Assembly: GCA_025200525.1 (NCBI GenBank)
Contig: CM045763.1
Span: forward strand, 156,184,246 to 156,248,245
Reading direction: 5' to 3'
Length of the DNA: 64,000 nt
From: Camellia lanceoleosa
Lineage: Eukaryota > Streptophyta > Magnoliopsida > Ericales > Theaceae
Under the pieces are notes generated by a model. That model was not told where the DNA came from. It did no database searches and worked only from the letters and a program-made list of their open reading frames with translations. The translations under genes and the position numbers were made by a program. Numbering within the stretch: position 1 is the stretch's first letter; every line of letters starts with the position of its first letter. Positions 22,925 to 33,230 of this stretch are shown here, one piece after another.

Positions 22925-24230
22925 ATTAACATCATTGAACTAGGACCAAGTTGGATGGACCTCATCGTTGCATTCCTTTCCTCAGAACAGCTCCCACTGG
23001 ACAAGAAAAAAGCCCACAAACTGCGAAATAAGGCCCTCCGATATTCTTTTTGGATCTGCATGGAAAACTGTTCAAAAAATCCCTTTCTGGGCCATACTTA
23101 GAATGTGCTCACCCAGATAAAGTTAAGGAACTCTTAACTGAAATACATGAAGGCAACTGTGGCGCCCATTCTGGAGGACGCTCATTGGCCCACCGAGCCA
23201 TAACACAGGGGTATTATTGGCTAACCATGCGAACAGATGCTGAGAATTACGTCAAGAAATGCGAACAATGCCAAAAGTTTTTCCTTTTAACTCCTCTGCC
23301 TGCCGAAGAATAAACTCTATCACTAGTCCATGGCCGTTCGCTCAATAGGGACTTGATATCGTCGGACCACTACCACAAGCTCCAAGCAACAAGCGATTTC
23401 TGGTTGCTGCAATAGATTATTTTACAAAATGGGTTGAAGCAGAGGCCTTAACACATATTCACGATGTCGATGTTAAGCGTTTTGTATGAAAAAACATCAA
23501 AACATGATTCGGCATACCATGAGCACTTGTTTCGAACAACGACACCCAATTTGATTGTGGCATTTACTGAGAATTATGCAACACGTATGGTATCCGGCCT
23601 TACTTTTCATCGCCGGCATATCCACAAAGCAATGGTCAGGCAAAGGCCTCTAATAAAGTCATCTTGGACGGCATCAAGAAAAGGTTGGAAAAAGCTAAAG
23701 GCAGATGGGTCGAAGAATTGCCAGTGTGTTGTGGGCCCATCGTACTACTCCAAGGCGATCCACTGGGGAAACGCTGCTCACTTTGTGCTTTGGAACCCAG
23801 GCAATTATCCCCCCGGAGATCAGCCTACCAACGCTAAAATCCAAGGTTTTTGACATGGGCTGTAATGACATGATGTTGGCCTTCGATTTGACTCTGATTG
23901 AAGAACGCCGAGATCGTGCCCTTGCTTACATGGTGCGGTATTAGCAACAGCTCGCTAAATCATATAATCAGCGCGTACAGTTGCGTTATTAGTCGCCTGG
24001 AGAATTGGTCCTCAAGAAAGTGCTTCCTGCTACTAACAATCCGGCTGACGGAAAGTTAGGCCATAATTGGGATGGCCCTTGTTAGGTTGATTCAATAGCC
24101 AGAACTGGGGCATATCGGCTAAAAAACATGGCTGGGAGAAGTTTGCCACACCCATGGAATTGCACACATTTGCGCAAACTTTATCATTAGGCCAACTTGT
24201 ACGGCATGCTAGCTTGTTTTGAATTTTCAC
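22925..24230 (+). pseudogene. Element C integrase (broken)
   Basis: Zinc finger intact in sequence (EIHEGNCGAH…CEQCQK, about 23140-23275). The core is shifted and carries stops: TAA near 23311, then AIDYFTKWVEAEAL (23410-23450), and the second catalytic region reads SNNDTQFD near 23540 where SDNGTQFD is usual, so the second Asp is Asn. The C-terminus (23945-24170) contains PGELVLKKVLP and a GPY-like segment (GHNWDGPC). Dead by at least four stops or shifts. Confidence 0.88.
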
Positions 24231-24299
24231 AGAAATGTTATGTATACATCTTTCAATTCCCCAAAGCAGTGCCCTTTCTTACATCAGTCTCGTTAATAA

Positions 24300-25615
24300 T
24301 GGTTTAGTAGCGAATAAAAGACTCCGAATTCAGAGCACTCTTTGTGGATATCACAATTGGCCAACACAAAAAGACTCCGAATTCGGAGCCCCATTCGTGG
24401 ATGTCACGTTTGGGCCGAATAAGCCTCCGAATTCAGAGCGCCCTTCGTAGATATCATGATTGGCCAACACAAAAGACTCTAAATTCGGAGTCCCATCCGT
24501 AAATGCCACGTTTGGGCCGAATAAGTCTCCAAATTTGGAGTGCCCTTCGTGAATATCACGATTGGCTAACTCCAAATTCAGAGCCCCATCCGTGGATGTC
24601 ACGTTTGGGCTGAATGAGCCACCGAATTCGAAGCGCCCTTCATGGATATCACAATTGGCCAACACAAAAGACTCCGAATTTCGAACGCCATCCGTGAATG
24701 CCACGTTTGGGCCTAATAAGCCTTCGAATTCGGAGCGCCCTTCGTGGATATCACAATTGCCTAACACAAAAAACTCTAAAGTCGGAGCCCCATCTGTGGA
24801 TGTCACGTTTGGGCCGAATAAGCCTCTGAATTTGGAGCGCCCTTCGTGGATATCACGATTGGCCAACTCCAAATTCGGAGCCCCATCCGTGGATGTCACG
24901 TTTGGGCCGAATAAGCCACCGAATTCGGAACGCCCTTCGTGGATATCACGATTGGCCAATACAAAATACTCAAAATTCGGGGCCCCATCTGTGAATGCCA
25001 CGTTTGGGCCAATTAAGACTCCAAATTCGAAGCGACCTTCATGGATATCATGATTGGCCAGCACAAAAGACTCCAAATTTGGAGCCCCATCCAAGAATGC
25101 CACATTTGGGGCGAATAAGCCTCCGAATTTGGAGCGCCCTTCATGGATATCACGATTGGTCAACTCCGAATTCGGAGCCTTATCTGTGGATATCACATTT
25201 GGGCTGAATAAGCCTCCCAATTCGGAGCGCCCTTTATGGATATCATGATTGGCCAACTTTGAATTCAGAGCCCCATCCGTGGATGTCACGTTTGGGCTAA
25301 ATAAGCCTCCCAATTCGGAGCGCCCTTCGTGGATATCACGATTGGCCAACACAAAAGTCTCCGAATTTGAAGCCCCATCCGTGAATGCCACGTTTGGATT
25401 GAATAAGCCTTTGAATTCGGAGCACCGTTCATGGATATCATGATTGGCCAACTCCAAATTCGGAGCACCATTCGTGAATGCCACGTTTGGGCTGAATAAG
25501 CCCCAGAATTCGGAGCGCACTTCGCGGATGTCACGATTGGCCAACATAATGAGCCTCTAAATTCAGAGCGCCCTTCGTTTATTACCATGAATGGCCGAAT
25601 AACCCTCTGAATTCG
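24300..25615. repeat. 93/102-bp tandem array in element C 3' region
   Basis: About 12 copies. Each unit is a dimer of two related halves of about 50 bp, both starting near the palindrome CCGAATTCGG: one half holds GCGCCCTTCGTGGATATCAC, the other CCCCATCCGTGGATGTCAC. Units differ by a 9-bp segment (CAACACAAAAGA region), giving 93 or 102 bp, both multiples of three. The minus strand is therefore open for 398 codons (25547-24351), with a 31/34-residue repeat containing ANRDIHEGRSEF and GLFGPNV. Tandem arrays between pol and the 3' LTR are a reported habit of Tat elements. Confidence 0.9.
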
Positions 25616-25780
25616 GAAGGACCACATCTGGCAATAGAATGACATGGAGTAATACATGATTGTCATTAGTAAATACAAACATTAATCGAAACAATATAGC
25701 AAATATGTGTTTCATTAAATAAAGCATAAATACATGGCTTTTGACAAACTTAAAGGTACAATGTGTATTAACATATAAAT
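25616..25780. other. Short AT-rich spacer
   Basis: Between the array and the antisense gene. I see nothing specific in it; it may be the 3' UTR of the antisense gene. Confidence 0.4.
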
Positions 25781-26644
25781 TTATTCGGCACCCTCTTCAT
25801 CGTCGGTCTTCTCGGCATCGTAAGCTTCGAAGGGAAATTTGTAATTCTGATATAGAGGTGATGCCAAATCAATACCCGCAGCCTCAAGAGCCTTGATCCA
25901 CCCATTCTGAAATCCACGATTTTCACACCGACAGATATCCTCGGCTAACTTTCCCTTCGTCTTTTCAATACCAATTTTTCAGCCGTAAAAAAAGACTTGT
26001 TCGTAGGCCTTCGTTATTATTGTTTCTCTTGCAAACATGCTTGCTTTGTCTCAGTCAGCAATCACATGATCCAAAAGCCGCTGGTGTACTCTTTCCACGA
26101 CAATCAGGTTCACTTAACTCGCTGACTGAGTTTCGAAAGCTTTAGTTTTTTGCTCATTCTCGGCTTTCTCTGCGCGAGCTTCTAAGCTCCGTATGCGGCC
26201 ACCTTTCTGCTTTATATCTCTTCACGCGATACGAAGACATAGGCCGATTTCATAAGAGGTGTATAGTGCCTTTACCGCTCCATGGACGCCCTCCGGAAAA
26301 ACTTCGTAATCAGGTCGGCCGACCACTAATTGCTGGACTTCTGGAGAAAAAATTTGTCGAGCAAACACGACTGCCACATTTGGATCGCGGATAATCGAAT
26401 CCACTTCAGTCATCGGTTTATTCCCAACGAACACCAAAAAACTCAACGGGCGTGGTGGCCGACTGGTTTTGCTTCGCGAACGGGGGGAGTTCCCTCGCTG
26501 CTGCCTCTCTTTCCTGGGTGACCTACTTCTATGACGGGGGCAGCGACGTCTCTCATGCTCCTTCGTCGTCCTATATCTCGTTCGTGTAGATTCGCCACCT
26601 CGATTCATCTCTAAGTCCAGTTCAGCTAGTGTCATATCCTCCAC
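25781..26644 (-). pseudogene. Antisense ORF module 1 of element C (coiled coil, SR-rich)
   Basis: Runs opposite to pol. From 26644: an Arg/Ser-rich stretch (RHRSRSPRKERQQRG), then a conserved-looking segment (VFARQIFSPEVQQLVVGRPDYEVFPEGVHGAVKALYTSYEIGL), stop at 26222, and in the same frame a charged helical part (SLEARAEKAENEQKTKAF) with stops near 26115, 26052 and 25979. It ends with ENRGFQNGWIKALEAAGIDL, an acidic tail and TAA at 25781. Antisense ORFs between pol and the 3' LTR are known in Tat elements (Grande, Retand); role unknown. The start at 26644 is GTG, so the real start may lie further right. Confidence 0.65.
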
Positions 26645-26821
26645 TCTACTGTTGAAGAATATTCTTCTTGATATCCAAATTTGTCCAGTCTAGTTTGACA
26701 CTATGCTCTTTTCCCTCTTGCAATCTATTGAATTTGAATATAACATAGAACCTACGCGCACCAAGCCTCCACCCCGCTTATTAATTACGGGTGCAGCGTT
26801 CCCAAAGCGATCACTTCAATG
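26645..26821. other. Spacer, no gene seen
   Basis: Mixed-composition sequence upstream of antisense module 1; it may hold its promoter or an upstream exon. No motif I trust. Confidence 0.35.
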
Positions 26822-27305
26822 CATTACATTGACACATTATTGTTCCCTACCCAATCCATGAACTACCAATATTCGGTGGTTCTATTTATTAATCAGCAGG
26901 GGCAAGGGCAGATTCCTTAATCTATTCGGCCCAATTGCAATGCATTGCGCCGACAAGTTATTGTGCCCTACCCAAGCCATGAACTACCAATATTCGGCGC
27001 TTCTATTCATTAATCAGCTAGGGCAAGGGTAGATTCCTTAATCTATTCGGCCCAATCACAATGCATTGCGCCGACACATTACTGTGCCCAGCCCAATCCA
27101 TGAACTACCAATATTCGGCAGTTCTGTTCATTAATCAGCTGGGGCAAGGGCAGATTCCTTCATCTATTTGGCCTAATTGCAATGCATTGCGCCGACAAGT
27201 TACTATGCCCCACCCAATCCATGAACTACCAATATTTGGCGGTTCTGTTCATTAATCAGCTGGGGCAAGGGCAGATTCATTAATCTATTCAGCCTTTATT
27301 GATAA
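26822..27305. repeat. 121-bp tandem array (four copies)
   Basis: The CATTGCGCCGAC landmark recurs at 26822 (degraded), 26943, 27064 and 27185, exactly 121 bp apart. Each unit has ATGAACTACCAATATTCGGC, a TTCATTAATCAGCTGGGGCA stretch and ATTCCTTAATCTATTCGGCC. The copies are very similar, so the expansion is fairly recent. It lies between the two antisense modules of element C. Confidence 0.9.
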
Positions 27306-27769
27306 ATATATTAACAATGCCCCATCTGATCAGTAGATTTTGTGAGCGGTATGTTTTATTCAGCTCTTCAATGTTCAAATTGGCACAAGACATGATTATT
27401 CAGCTTTCGAACGACTTATCCATCTGATTACACCTCAATTGGCCAGTCAAGTTTGGCATTGAGACTATATTATTACGCCGTATATTAATTTACATCACCC
27501 TACTTGGCTATTAATTAGCACATGCAGATTGTTATAGCCAATTATGTTATCGCCAAATTAAGTTACATCACCCTACTTAGCTATTAATTAGCACATGCAG
27601 AAGACAGACAAAAAAAGCAATTTTCATTAATAAATTGAGTAGAAACAGTCATTATCTTACACGTGAAAATTACCCTATATTTAACTTCTAATCAAAATAA
27701 ATAAACCAAAATATGCAAAAACTACGTACAGAAGATACCAAACAAAAAGCAAAATTACATTGACCCTAC
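27306..27769. other. AT-rich spacer with a short direct duplication
   Basis: Mostly AT-rich and non-coding. The segment TTACATCACCCTACTTGGCT and its continuation ATTAATTAGCACATGCAGA occurs twice (about 27489-27529 and 27563-27603). Otherwise nothing seen. Confidence 0.6.
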
Positions 27770-29563
27770 TCAATCTTCAGGGTTAGACTCTAGCGGCTCA
27801 ACCTCTAGCTGCTCGTATGGAATTGGCTGCTCCAATGTCACAATAGCGATAGCCAAGGTTTTGAGCCAGTCGTGTTTGAAGCCCCATTTTTCGAACTTGG
27901 GTACTTCCTCCACGTATTTTTCTAAGGCGGCGTTTTCCCCAACTTGGAATGCCTTGAAGATCTCGGAGTCAGCGATTACCTTTGCCTTCTTCGATTCTTC
28001 CGAATCGGCCTCCAGCTTGGCAATCACCTCATTGGCTAACTTGAGCGCATCATCACTTGCGTTCGCCCTCTCTTCGATGGCCAACCTAAGTTGATCGGAG
28101 CTCTTGGCCTTCTCTGCCTTGGCATCCGCCCTCACTCGCTCTTCTTCCGCTTTGAACGCCTTAGACTCGGCTCTAAGAGAGGCCTTCTTAGCCTTGTTCT
28201 TTTTAGTTTCAATTTCGGCTTTGAGAAAGTCGATTTGTTCGATAGCGTCATAATGACGGTGGCCAATTTCAGCTATCCTGCCCGCGCGCCTATAAAACAA
28301 AAGATTAATAAGATAGCTGGCATAAAAAGGAAAGAAAGACTGCAAACAAAAGATTAAGCTATCGACAACACATTCGACTCTACACGAAAGGTTGCTTCGT
28401 CAATCGGCAGAGAAATTGAAGAGGCCACGCTTAAGGCCACAGTGGTGTCCTTCAAAGCCGATGCATCAAAAGCAACCGGCATGTTCTTTATTCTAGGTTG
28501 TATGATAAACGGCGTAGCCAAGTCTGACTCATCTATGCGCGGTCGTTTATCAGATAGGTTTTTTGAAGAGTCGGTTTCATGATTGGTGGGACATTTCTCC
28601 CCCTTGTGCTCGGCCACCAGATTATCCGGTTTATCAATGAAAATTTGCTCTGTTTCAGCCGTAACAATTTGCTTTGTTTCCTCAACAAAAGCAGGCGGAG
28701 AAGATTCAGTCCCAACAGGTGGTGGGGGTTCAAACTGGGCAGCTTCGGCCCTCCTTCGGGCTACTATCCTCTTGGCATTTTTTCTCCTGGCCATTTAAAG
28801 GAGCGACTCCCCAGCCATGTTCTCAAGATCTGTATCGGGAAGGTCCCTTAAGTCGGTGAAAATATCGTCTTTTAACGATACGTCTACTCTGCTTGAAGTG
28901 AATAGAAGGTTGAAGTCGGCTTCCTCAAAGGAAAAATTTAGAGCTGTGTCGACCTCCTCCCCCTAGACTATCAGATCTGTCAAGTTGGACTGATTCAGTT
29001 GTTCAACGACTTGTTCGGCTATTTGCTCGGCGACCAACTCTGAATTCGAAACTTGAAGACCAATCTCCCTAAGATTCTTGAAATTCGGGAAAATGAGTGT
29101 TGTAAGCTGTTGTTCGCCCTTTGGAATCAGAATGTGATTCATGACCGAAAAGGTAGCTTAAGTTGGCTCGTATCACAGAAGGACATAGGCGGCCCTCCCT
29201 TGCTTTTGGAGGTTTGGGCGGCCGAAGAATTGAAGCGCAGTTTTGATTTGCTCAAGCACAACATCATCGACCAAGACAAGTACTTTTTTCAAATCGTTAC
29301 CTGCACAAATGAAATGGTAAGTACATAGAATCTAAGCTGAGTAAACGTATAACAAATACACGTATACGGCCACCTGGTTAGCCATTTTGTCTAGGCACAG
29401 GATCTAGGCGATTTTCGTTTTTTCCAAATTTCCAGTTGCCTCGGACAACGACCATGACGTCATCGACACGCTTACCAGAGCTGGCAAGCATAGTCACCCG
29501 ATGGTGATCAATGTCCTTGGCCTTGAGAAAGTAGCGTCCCTGCCGACTGGAGGATTTCGCCAT
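27770..29563 (-). pseudogene. Antisense ORF module 2 of element C, probably spliced
   Basis: A second antisense coding region. Starts at ATG 29563 (MAKSSSRQGRYFLKAKD…). An acceptor-like TTTCATTTGTGCAG ends at 29301, followed by a coding-like part with NHILIPKGEQQLTTLIFPNF and LVAEQIAEQVVEQLNQ. Then MARRKNAKRIVARRRAEAAQ (28794) to 28354, a second acceptor-like TTGTTTTATAG at 28290, and a long Ala/Lys/Glu coiled coil (28285-27900) with the tail FEKWGFKHDWLKTL, ending 27770. The tail resembles module 1 (FQNGWIKAL), so the modules may be duplicates. Some stops (near 29175, 28965) remain, so this copy is probably inactive. Confidence 0.6.
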
Positions 29564-30270
29564 GGCATAACAATGCCGAATAGCAGGGATTCCTAGATTA
29601 ATCCTAAATTGGTGATTTAATTATACTATTCCCATTATGATTTGGTAAAAGTTTATGTTAGGTTGTGAAGGGAGTAGACCCAGTAACGAAGGACAACCCT
29701 CAAAAATGGGTGAAGGGAGAAACGGACTCCGCCCTCACCAATTGATATGAGCGGAAAGATGATCGTACTCGCATCAGTCCTCTCCATGTCAACTATGCTA
29801 TCTACCACAAGTGACAGATGGACGCCATCTGAAATGGAAAAATGGTATCGAAAAGCAGAAACACAATCCATAGAAAGAAGGGCTTTCAAATGTTTTGCCA
29901 TTCGAGTCAGAATAGAAAGTACTCTAAACAAAAAACAAACAAGGAAATGGGAGTCAGAACGAAGAAGAGAAGAACTTACAAGGTGCAGAGAGGACAATGG
30001 GGAGCGGATGGAAGTCACAGAGGTCGTGAAATGAAAGAGAGATGCTGAGAGGCAACCAAAGAGCCTTGCATATTCAAAAAATATCCGAAGGGACAACACG
30101 GTTTCAAATCGTTTTAAATGAGTGACGCGTATGAGGAGGCGGTAAATTGTAATGATTTGTAAAACGTGGGCATTCGGACGCTTCAGTATTTGAAGGAGTG
30201 CAAGCGCCGTATTTTTGACTTTCCTTATATAAAGCCAAACATGCCACTAATTGGTGTTAGTCGGATGTTT
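29564..30270. other. Upstream region of antisense module 2, no clear gene
   Basis: A 148-codon open stretch on the minus strand (30099-29653) is rich in Ser, Leu and Phe and shows no motif; I read it as chance. The region would contain the promoter of the antisense gene, and on the plus strand leads to the polypurine tract. Confidence 0.4.
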
Positions 30271-30280
30271 GGGGGGCAAT
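30271..30280 (+). promoter_or_regulatory. Polypurine tract of element C
   Basis: GGGGGGCAAT directly before TGTAGGGGCC. The layout equals the tract before the E2 LTR (AAAGAGGGGCAAC then TGTAGACACC). It primes plus-strand DNA synthesis. Confidence 0.7.
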
Positions 30281-30710
30281 TGTAGGGGCCAAATAATTTT
30301 ATACTAAGGAAAGCCAAATTAATTTGGAGATAAGGCCAAAGACAATTCGGCTCCATCCAAGGGCTCTTAAAGTCAAATATACAAGTCGGCCGTGTAAGGA
30401 GCCGAGTAGGTACCGGCACATAACCGAAAGGCCGAATAAGCAATCATCTGCTAGATTAAGAGTGGGCCCGGCCCTTAGGCCCAGAAGTTAATATAAATAG
30501 AGGAACATCAACCAAAGAAATGTATGTGAGAATAGATAAAATAACTTGAGATAGAAGTAAACGAGAGAGCATACTAACTTGTCCATCGTAGTGCCAATTC
30601 TGGCACCTCTAGCCGGAGTGTTCATCCCCTTTTCAGGTAGCAATCAGAGGATCAAGGACGTCTGCTTGGATCCTGGAGTATTTCCAAACCACTTCTCCAT
30701 GGTAGGTTAT
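30281..30710 (+). repeat. 3' LTR of element C (right end uncertain)
   Basis: Starts TGTAGGGGCCAAAT and contains a TATA box (ATATAAATAG, 30491-30500) and, further on, CCCCTTTTCAGGTAGC, similar to R/U5 parts of other short Tat LTRs. The left LTR of this element is beyond the window. The right end cannot be placed exactly because the next element lacks its terminal motif here; 30710 is an estimate. Confidence 0.65.
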
Positions 30711-32335
30711 GTCAAGAACCCTAAATTCAAGACTTCATGTATGTATATGGCATACATAGCATTATTCATGTTCAATTCCTTTCCTTTGTATAATCTTTGG
30801 TACTTAGAGGAAGGAATTTGTGGATTTAAGTTGGGAAAGTTACACTCAAAGTTTTGATCTTTTCTTTTCCAATACCAATGTGTTTCTTTGAACTTATGAT
30901 GTTGGGTTGAACTTAGAATTTACTCTTTCATCATATTTTTGTAAGTTTTAAGCCTTGATTTGTTCAAATTTGGGTTTGATTTTTGGAGGATTGAAGCTCC
31001 AAAGCTAAGCATGAATTTTGGTTCTCGAACACCAAGAATCGCACGTGCGGCATGGGGAACAGCACGTGTGGGAGGCAAGGCCGTACGTACGGCGGGGAGG
31101 CCCTCAGGTGTGGAAAATAAGGGCAGAAGCACCTTGTATTCTGAAATAATTGCACCATTCGACGCACGTGCGGTGAGAGTCCCGCATGTGCGGCCAAGGG
31201 GCTTCGCACGTGCGGCTATTTAGCAGACCCAGTTTTAGTTTTCTGCTTTATTTCTCCATCTTCTGAGCCTCTGTTGGCATGATTTCCGCATATATTTGAT
31301 GGTCATATGCATTACACGGACATTAAAGAGAATAAGGACAATTAGGCTAACCAATCAATAAGTTATAACACAACTAATTAATTGCACGGTAAAGTAAACA
31401 TGTTATACTTGTATCTATCTGTGTAGGCCAAACGCCATGTTCCAGCCATGTGTTTTGCAGAGCCAACTGTGAGTAATACTGTTGTAAAGATATGTTTAAC
31501 TTAAGTATCTCTTTTCTGCTTTATGTTTTCCCTATTCTAAACGTGCTTACATTATGCTTAATGAATGATGATCCTATGTTCTTACACTATATTCGTGGCA
31601 TCCTTAGCACATATTTACATTGTTAGAGAGATCTCTGACAGTTCCATTTTGTGGAACTCCTGTTTATTATATTTATGGCCATCACATCTGATTATCGGTC
31701 CTCATAACCGCATGTTCGGTCTTCACAACCGCCTAAACTAGTTTGCTATGGGATGTACCGCATAAACATTTATGTCCTTGTATGAAATAAGAATCTGTTA
31801 AGTTTATGGTTTGCTTTTCAGTAAGGACATCATTCAGAACCACTTTACACTGTTGTTATTCACTGGGCTCTAGCTCATATTTTGATATGTATATATATGT
31901 AGGTGATCCAGTTCAAGAGGGGACGTAGTGGTGGTGATCTTACATCCGTTTTGGTTAAGCTACCTTTTGCGCCTCATGGCAAGGTTCCTATCTGTTGAAG
32001 CACGTAGGTGGTCCAGTGAGCAGGCTTTTGAAATCACTCACGTGTTATGGTTGGTTGCTGTTGGTATTATATCCGTGGTTGATGGGAATATCTCCCCTCT
32101 TTTGATTGTGTTTTGACAAACTTATAATACCTTGATGTGCATATGTATATATTTATCTATCTATCGTAATGCCTTTTGTCTCGTGTAAGTTCACAACTCG
32201 TTAGACGTTTTACTTTCTTATATCTTAGCTTCCGCTAGCCCCGTTTGTTTGATTTGTATAGTTAGGCCTTTGGTAATCACGGATTACTAACTGGTTACGA
32301 TGCCAAACTTTTAGGGGTGGGTTTGGGTCGTGACA
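30711..32335 (-). repeat. D1: partial LTR of the TGTCACG family
   Basis: On the minus strand it starts TGTCACGACCCAAACCC at 32335 and runs left. Its other end (…TTATTACA in D2 and D3) is missing. It holds a cluster of palindromes with CACGTG or related cores at 31040-31215 and CCGTACGTACGG at 31081-31092. No coding capacity seen. Internal landmarks run in the same order as D2, so it is the same family, probably Ty3/gypsy, truncated at its 3' end. Confidence 0.75.
31040..31215. promoter_or_regulatory. Palindrome cluster in D1
   Basis: CGCACGTGCGG at 31040-31050, 31163-31173 and 31205-31215; AGCACGTGTGG at 31061-31071; CCGTACGTACGG at 31081-31092; CCGCATGTGCGG at 31182-31193. Six near- or perfect palindromes in 176 bp. 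The right flank in LTR sense (GTGCAATTATTTCAG) matches that of the D3 cluster. Confidence 0.7.
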
Positions 32336-33230
32336 TTTCCCATTTACTACTTTCTTACTTTCCCATTTGATTTTGTTTTTCCAGTGTTACTACTTTCAAA
32401 GTGTTACTACTTTTCCGTAAAGTGTTACTACTTTCCCATTTGATTTTGTTTTTCCAGTGTTACTACTTTTCATTTGATTATGTTTTTCTAGCTATTTACT
32501 ACTTTCCCATTTGATTTTGATTTTGTTTTTCCAATGTTACTACTTTCCCAGTTAATTTTGTTTTTCCAGTATTACTACTTTCCCGTTTACTACTTTCCTA
32601 CTTTCCCATTCGATTTTGTTTTTCTAGTTGATTTTGTTTTTCCAGTGTTACTACTTTCAAAGTGTTACTACTTTCCCGTTTACTATTTTCCCATTTGCCG
32701 TTTACTACTTTCACATTTGATTTTGTTTTTCCTGTGTTACTACTTTCCCATTTGATTATGTTTTTCCAGCCATTTATTACGTGTTACTATTTTCCCATTC
32801 TGTTTTTCCAGCCATTTACTGCGCATTACTACTTTCCCATTCTGTTTTTCCAGTCGTTTACTATGTGTTACTACTTTTCGATTTGATTCTGTCTTTCCCA
32901 TTTGATTATGTTTTTCCAGTCATTTACTGCCTGTTATTACTTTCCCATTCTGTTTCCAGCAGTTTACTACGTCTTACTACTTTCCCATTCTGTTTTTCCA
33001 GCCATTTACTATGTGTTACAACTTTCCCATTCTGTTTCCAGCCGTTTACTATGTATTATTACTTTCCGTTTACTACGTGTTACTACTTTCCCATTCTGTT
33101 TTTTTTTTTTTTTTTTTTTTTGCCGTTTACTTCGTGTTACTACTTTCTCATTTAGTAATTTCCCATTTGATTATTTTTTTCCAGCCGCTTACTACATGTT
33201 ACTACTTTCCCATTTTTCGTTTACTACTTT
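32336..33230. repeat. 42-bp pyrimidine-rich tandem array, left part
   Basis: The unit is about 42 bp (TTTACTACGTGTTACTACTT, then TCCCATTCTGTTTTTCCAG and CCG), repeated with many partial units; the left 300 bp are more degenerate. A run of 23 T lies at 33099-33121. Because 42 is a multiple of three and the unit has no stop, all three plus frames are open for long stretches; I do not consider them genes. D2 splits the array from its right part (35973-36940). Confidence 0.9.

Noticed and set aside
24562..25053. 163-codon plus-strand frame in the 93/102-bp array
   Set aside because: Repeat by-product on the opposite strand of the longer antisense frame; no evidence for translation.
26222..26644. 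Arg/Ser-rich frame as a host SR splicing factor
   Set aside because: No RNA recognition motif; it continues in frame into the coiled-coil tail of an antisense element gene and starts at GTG.
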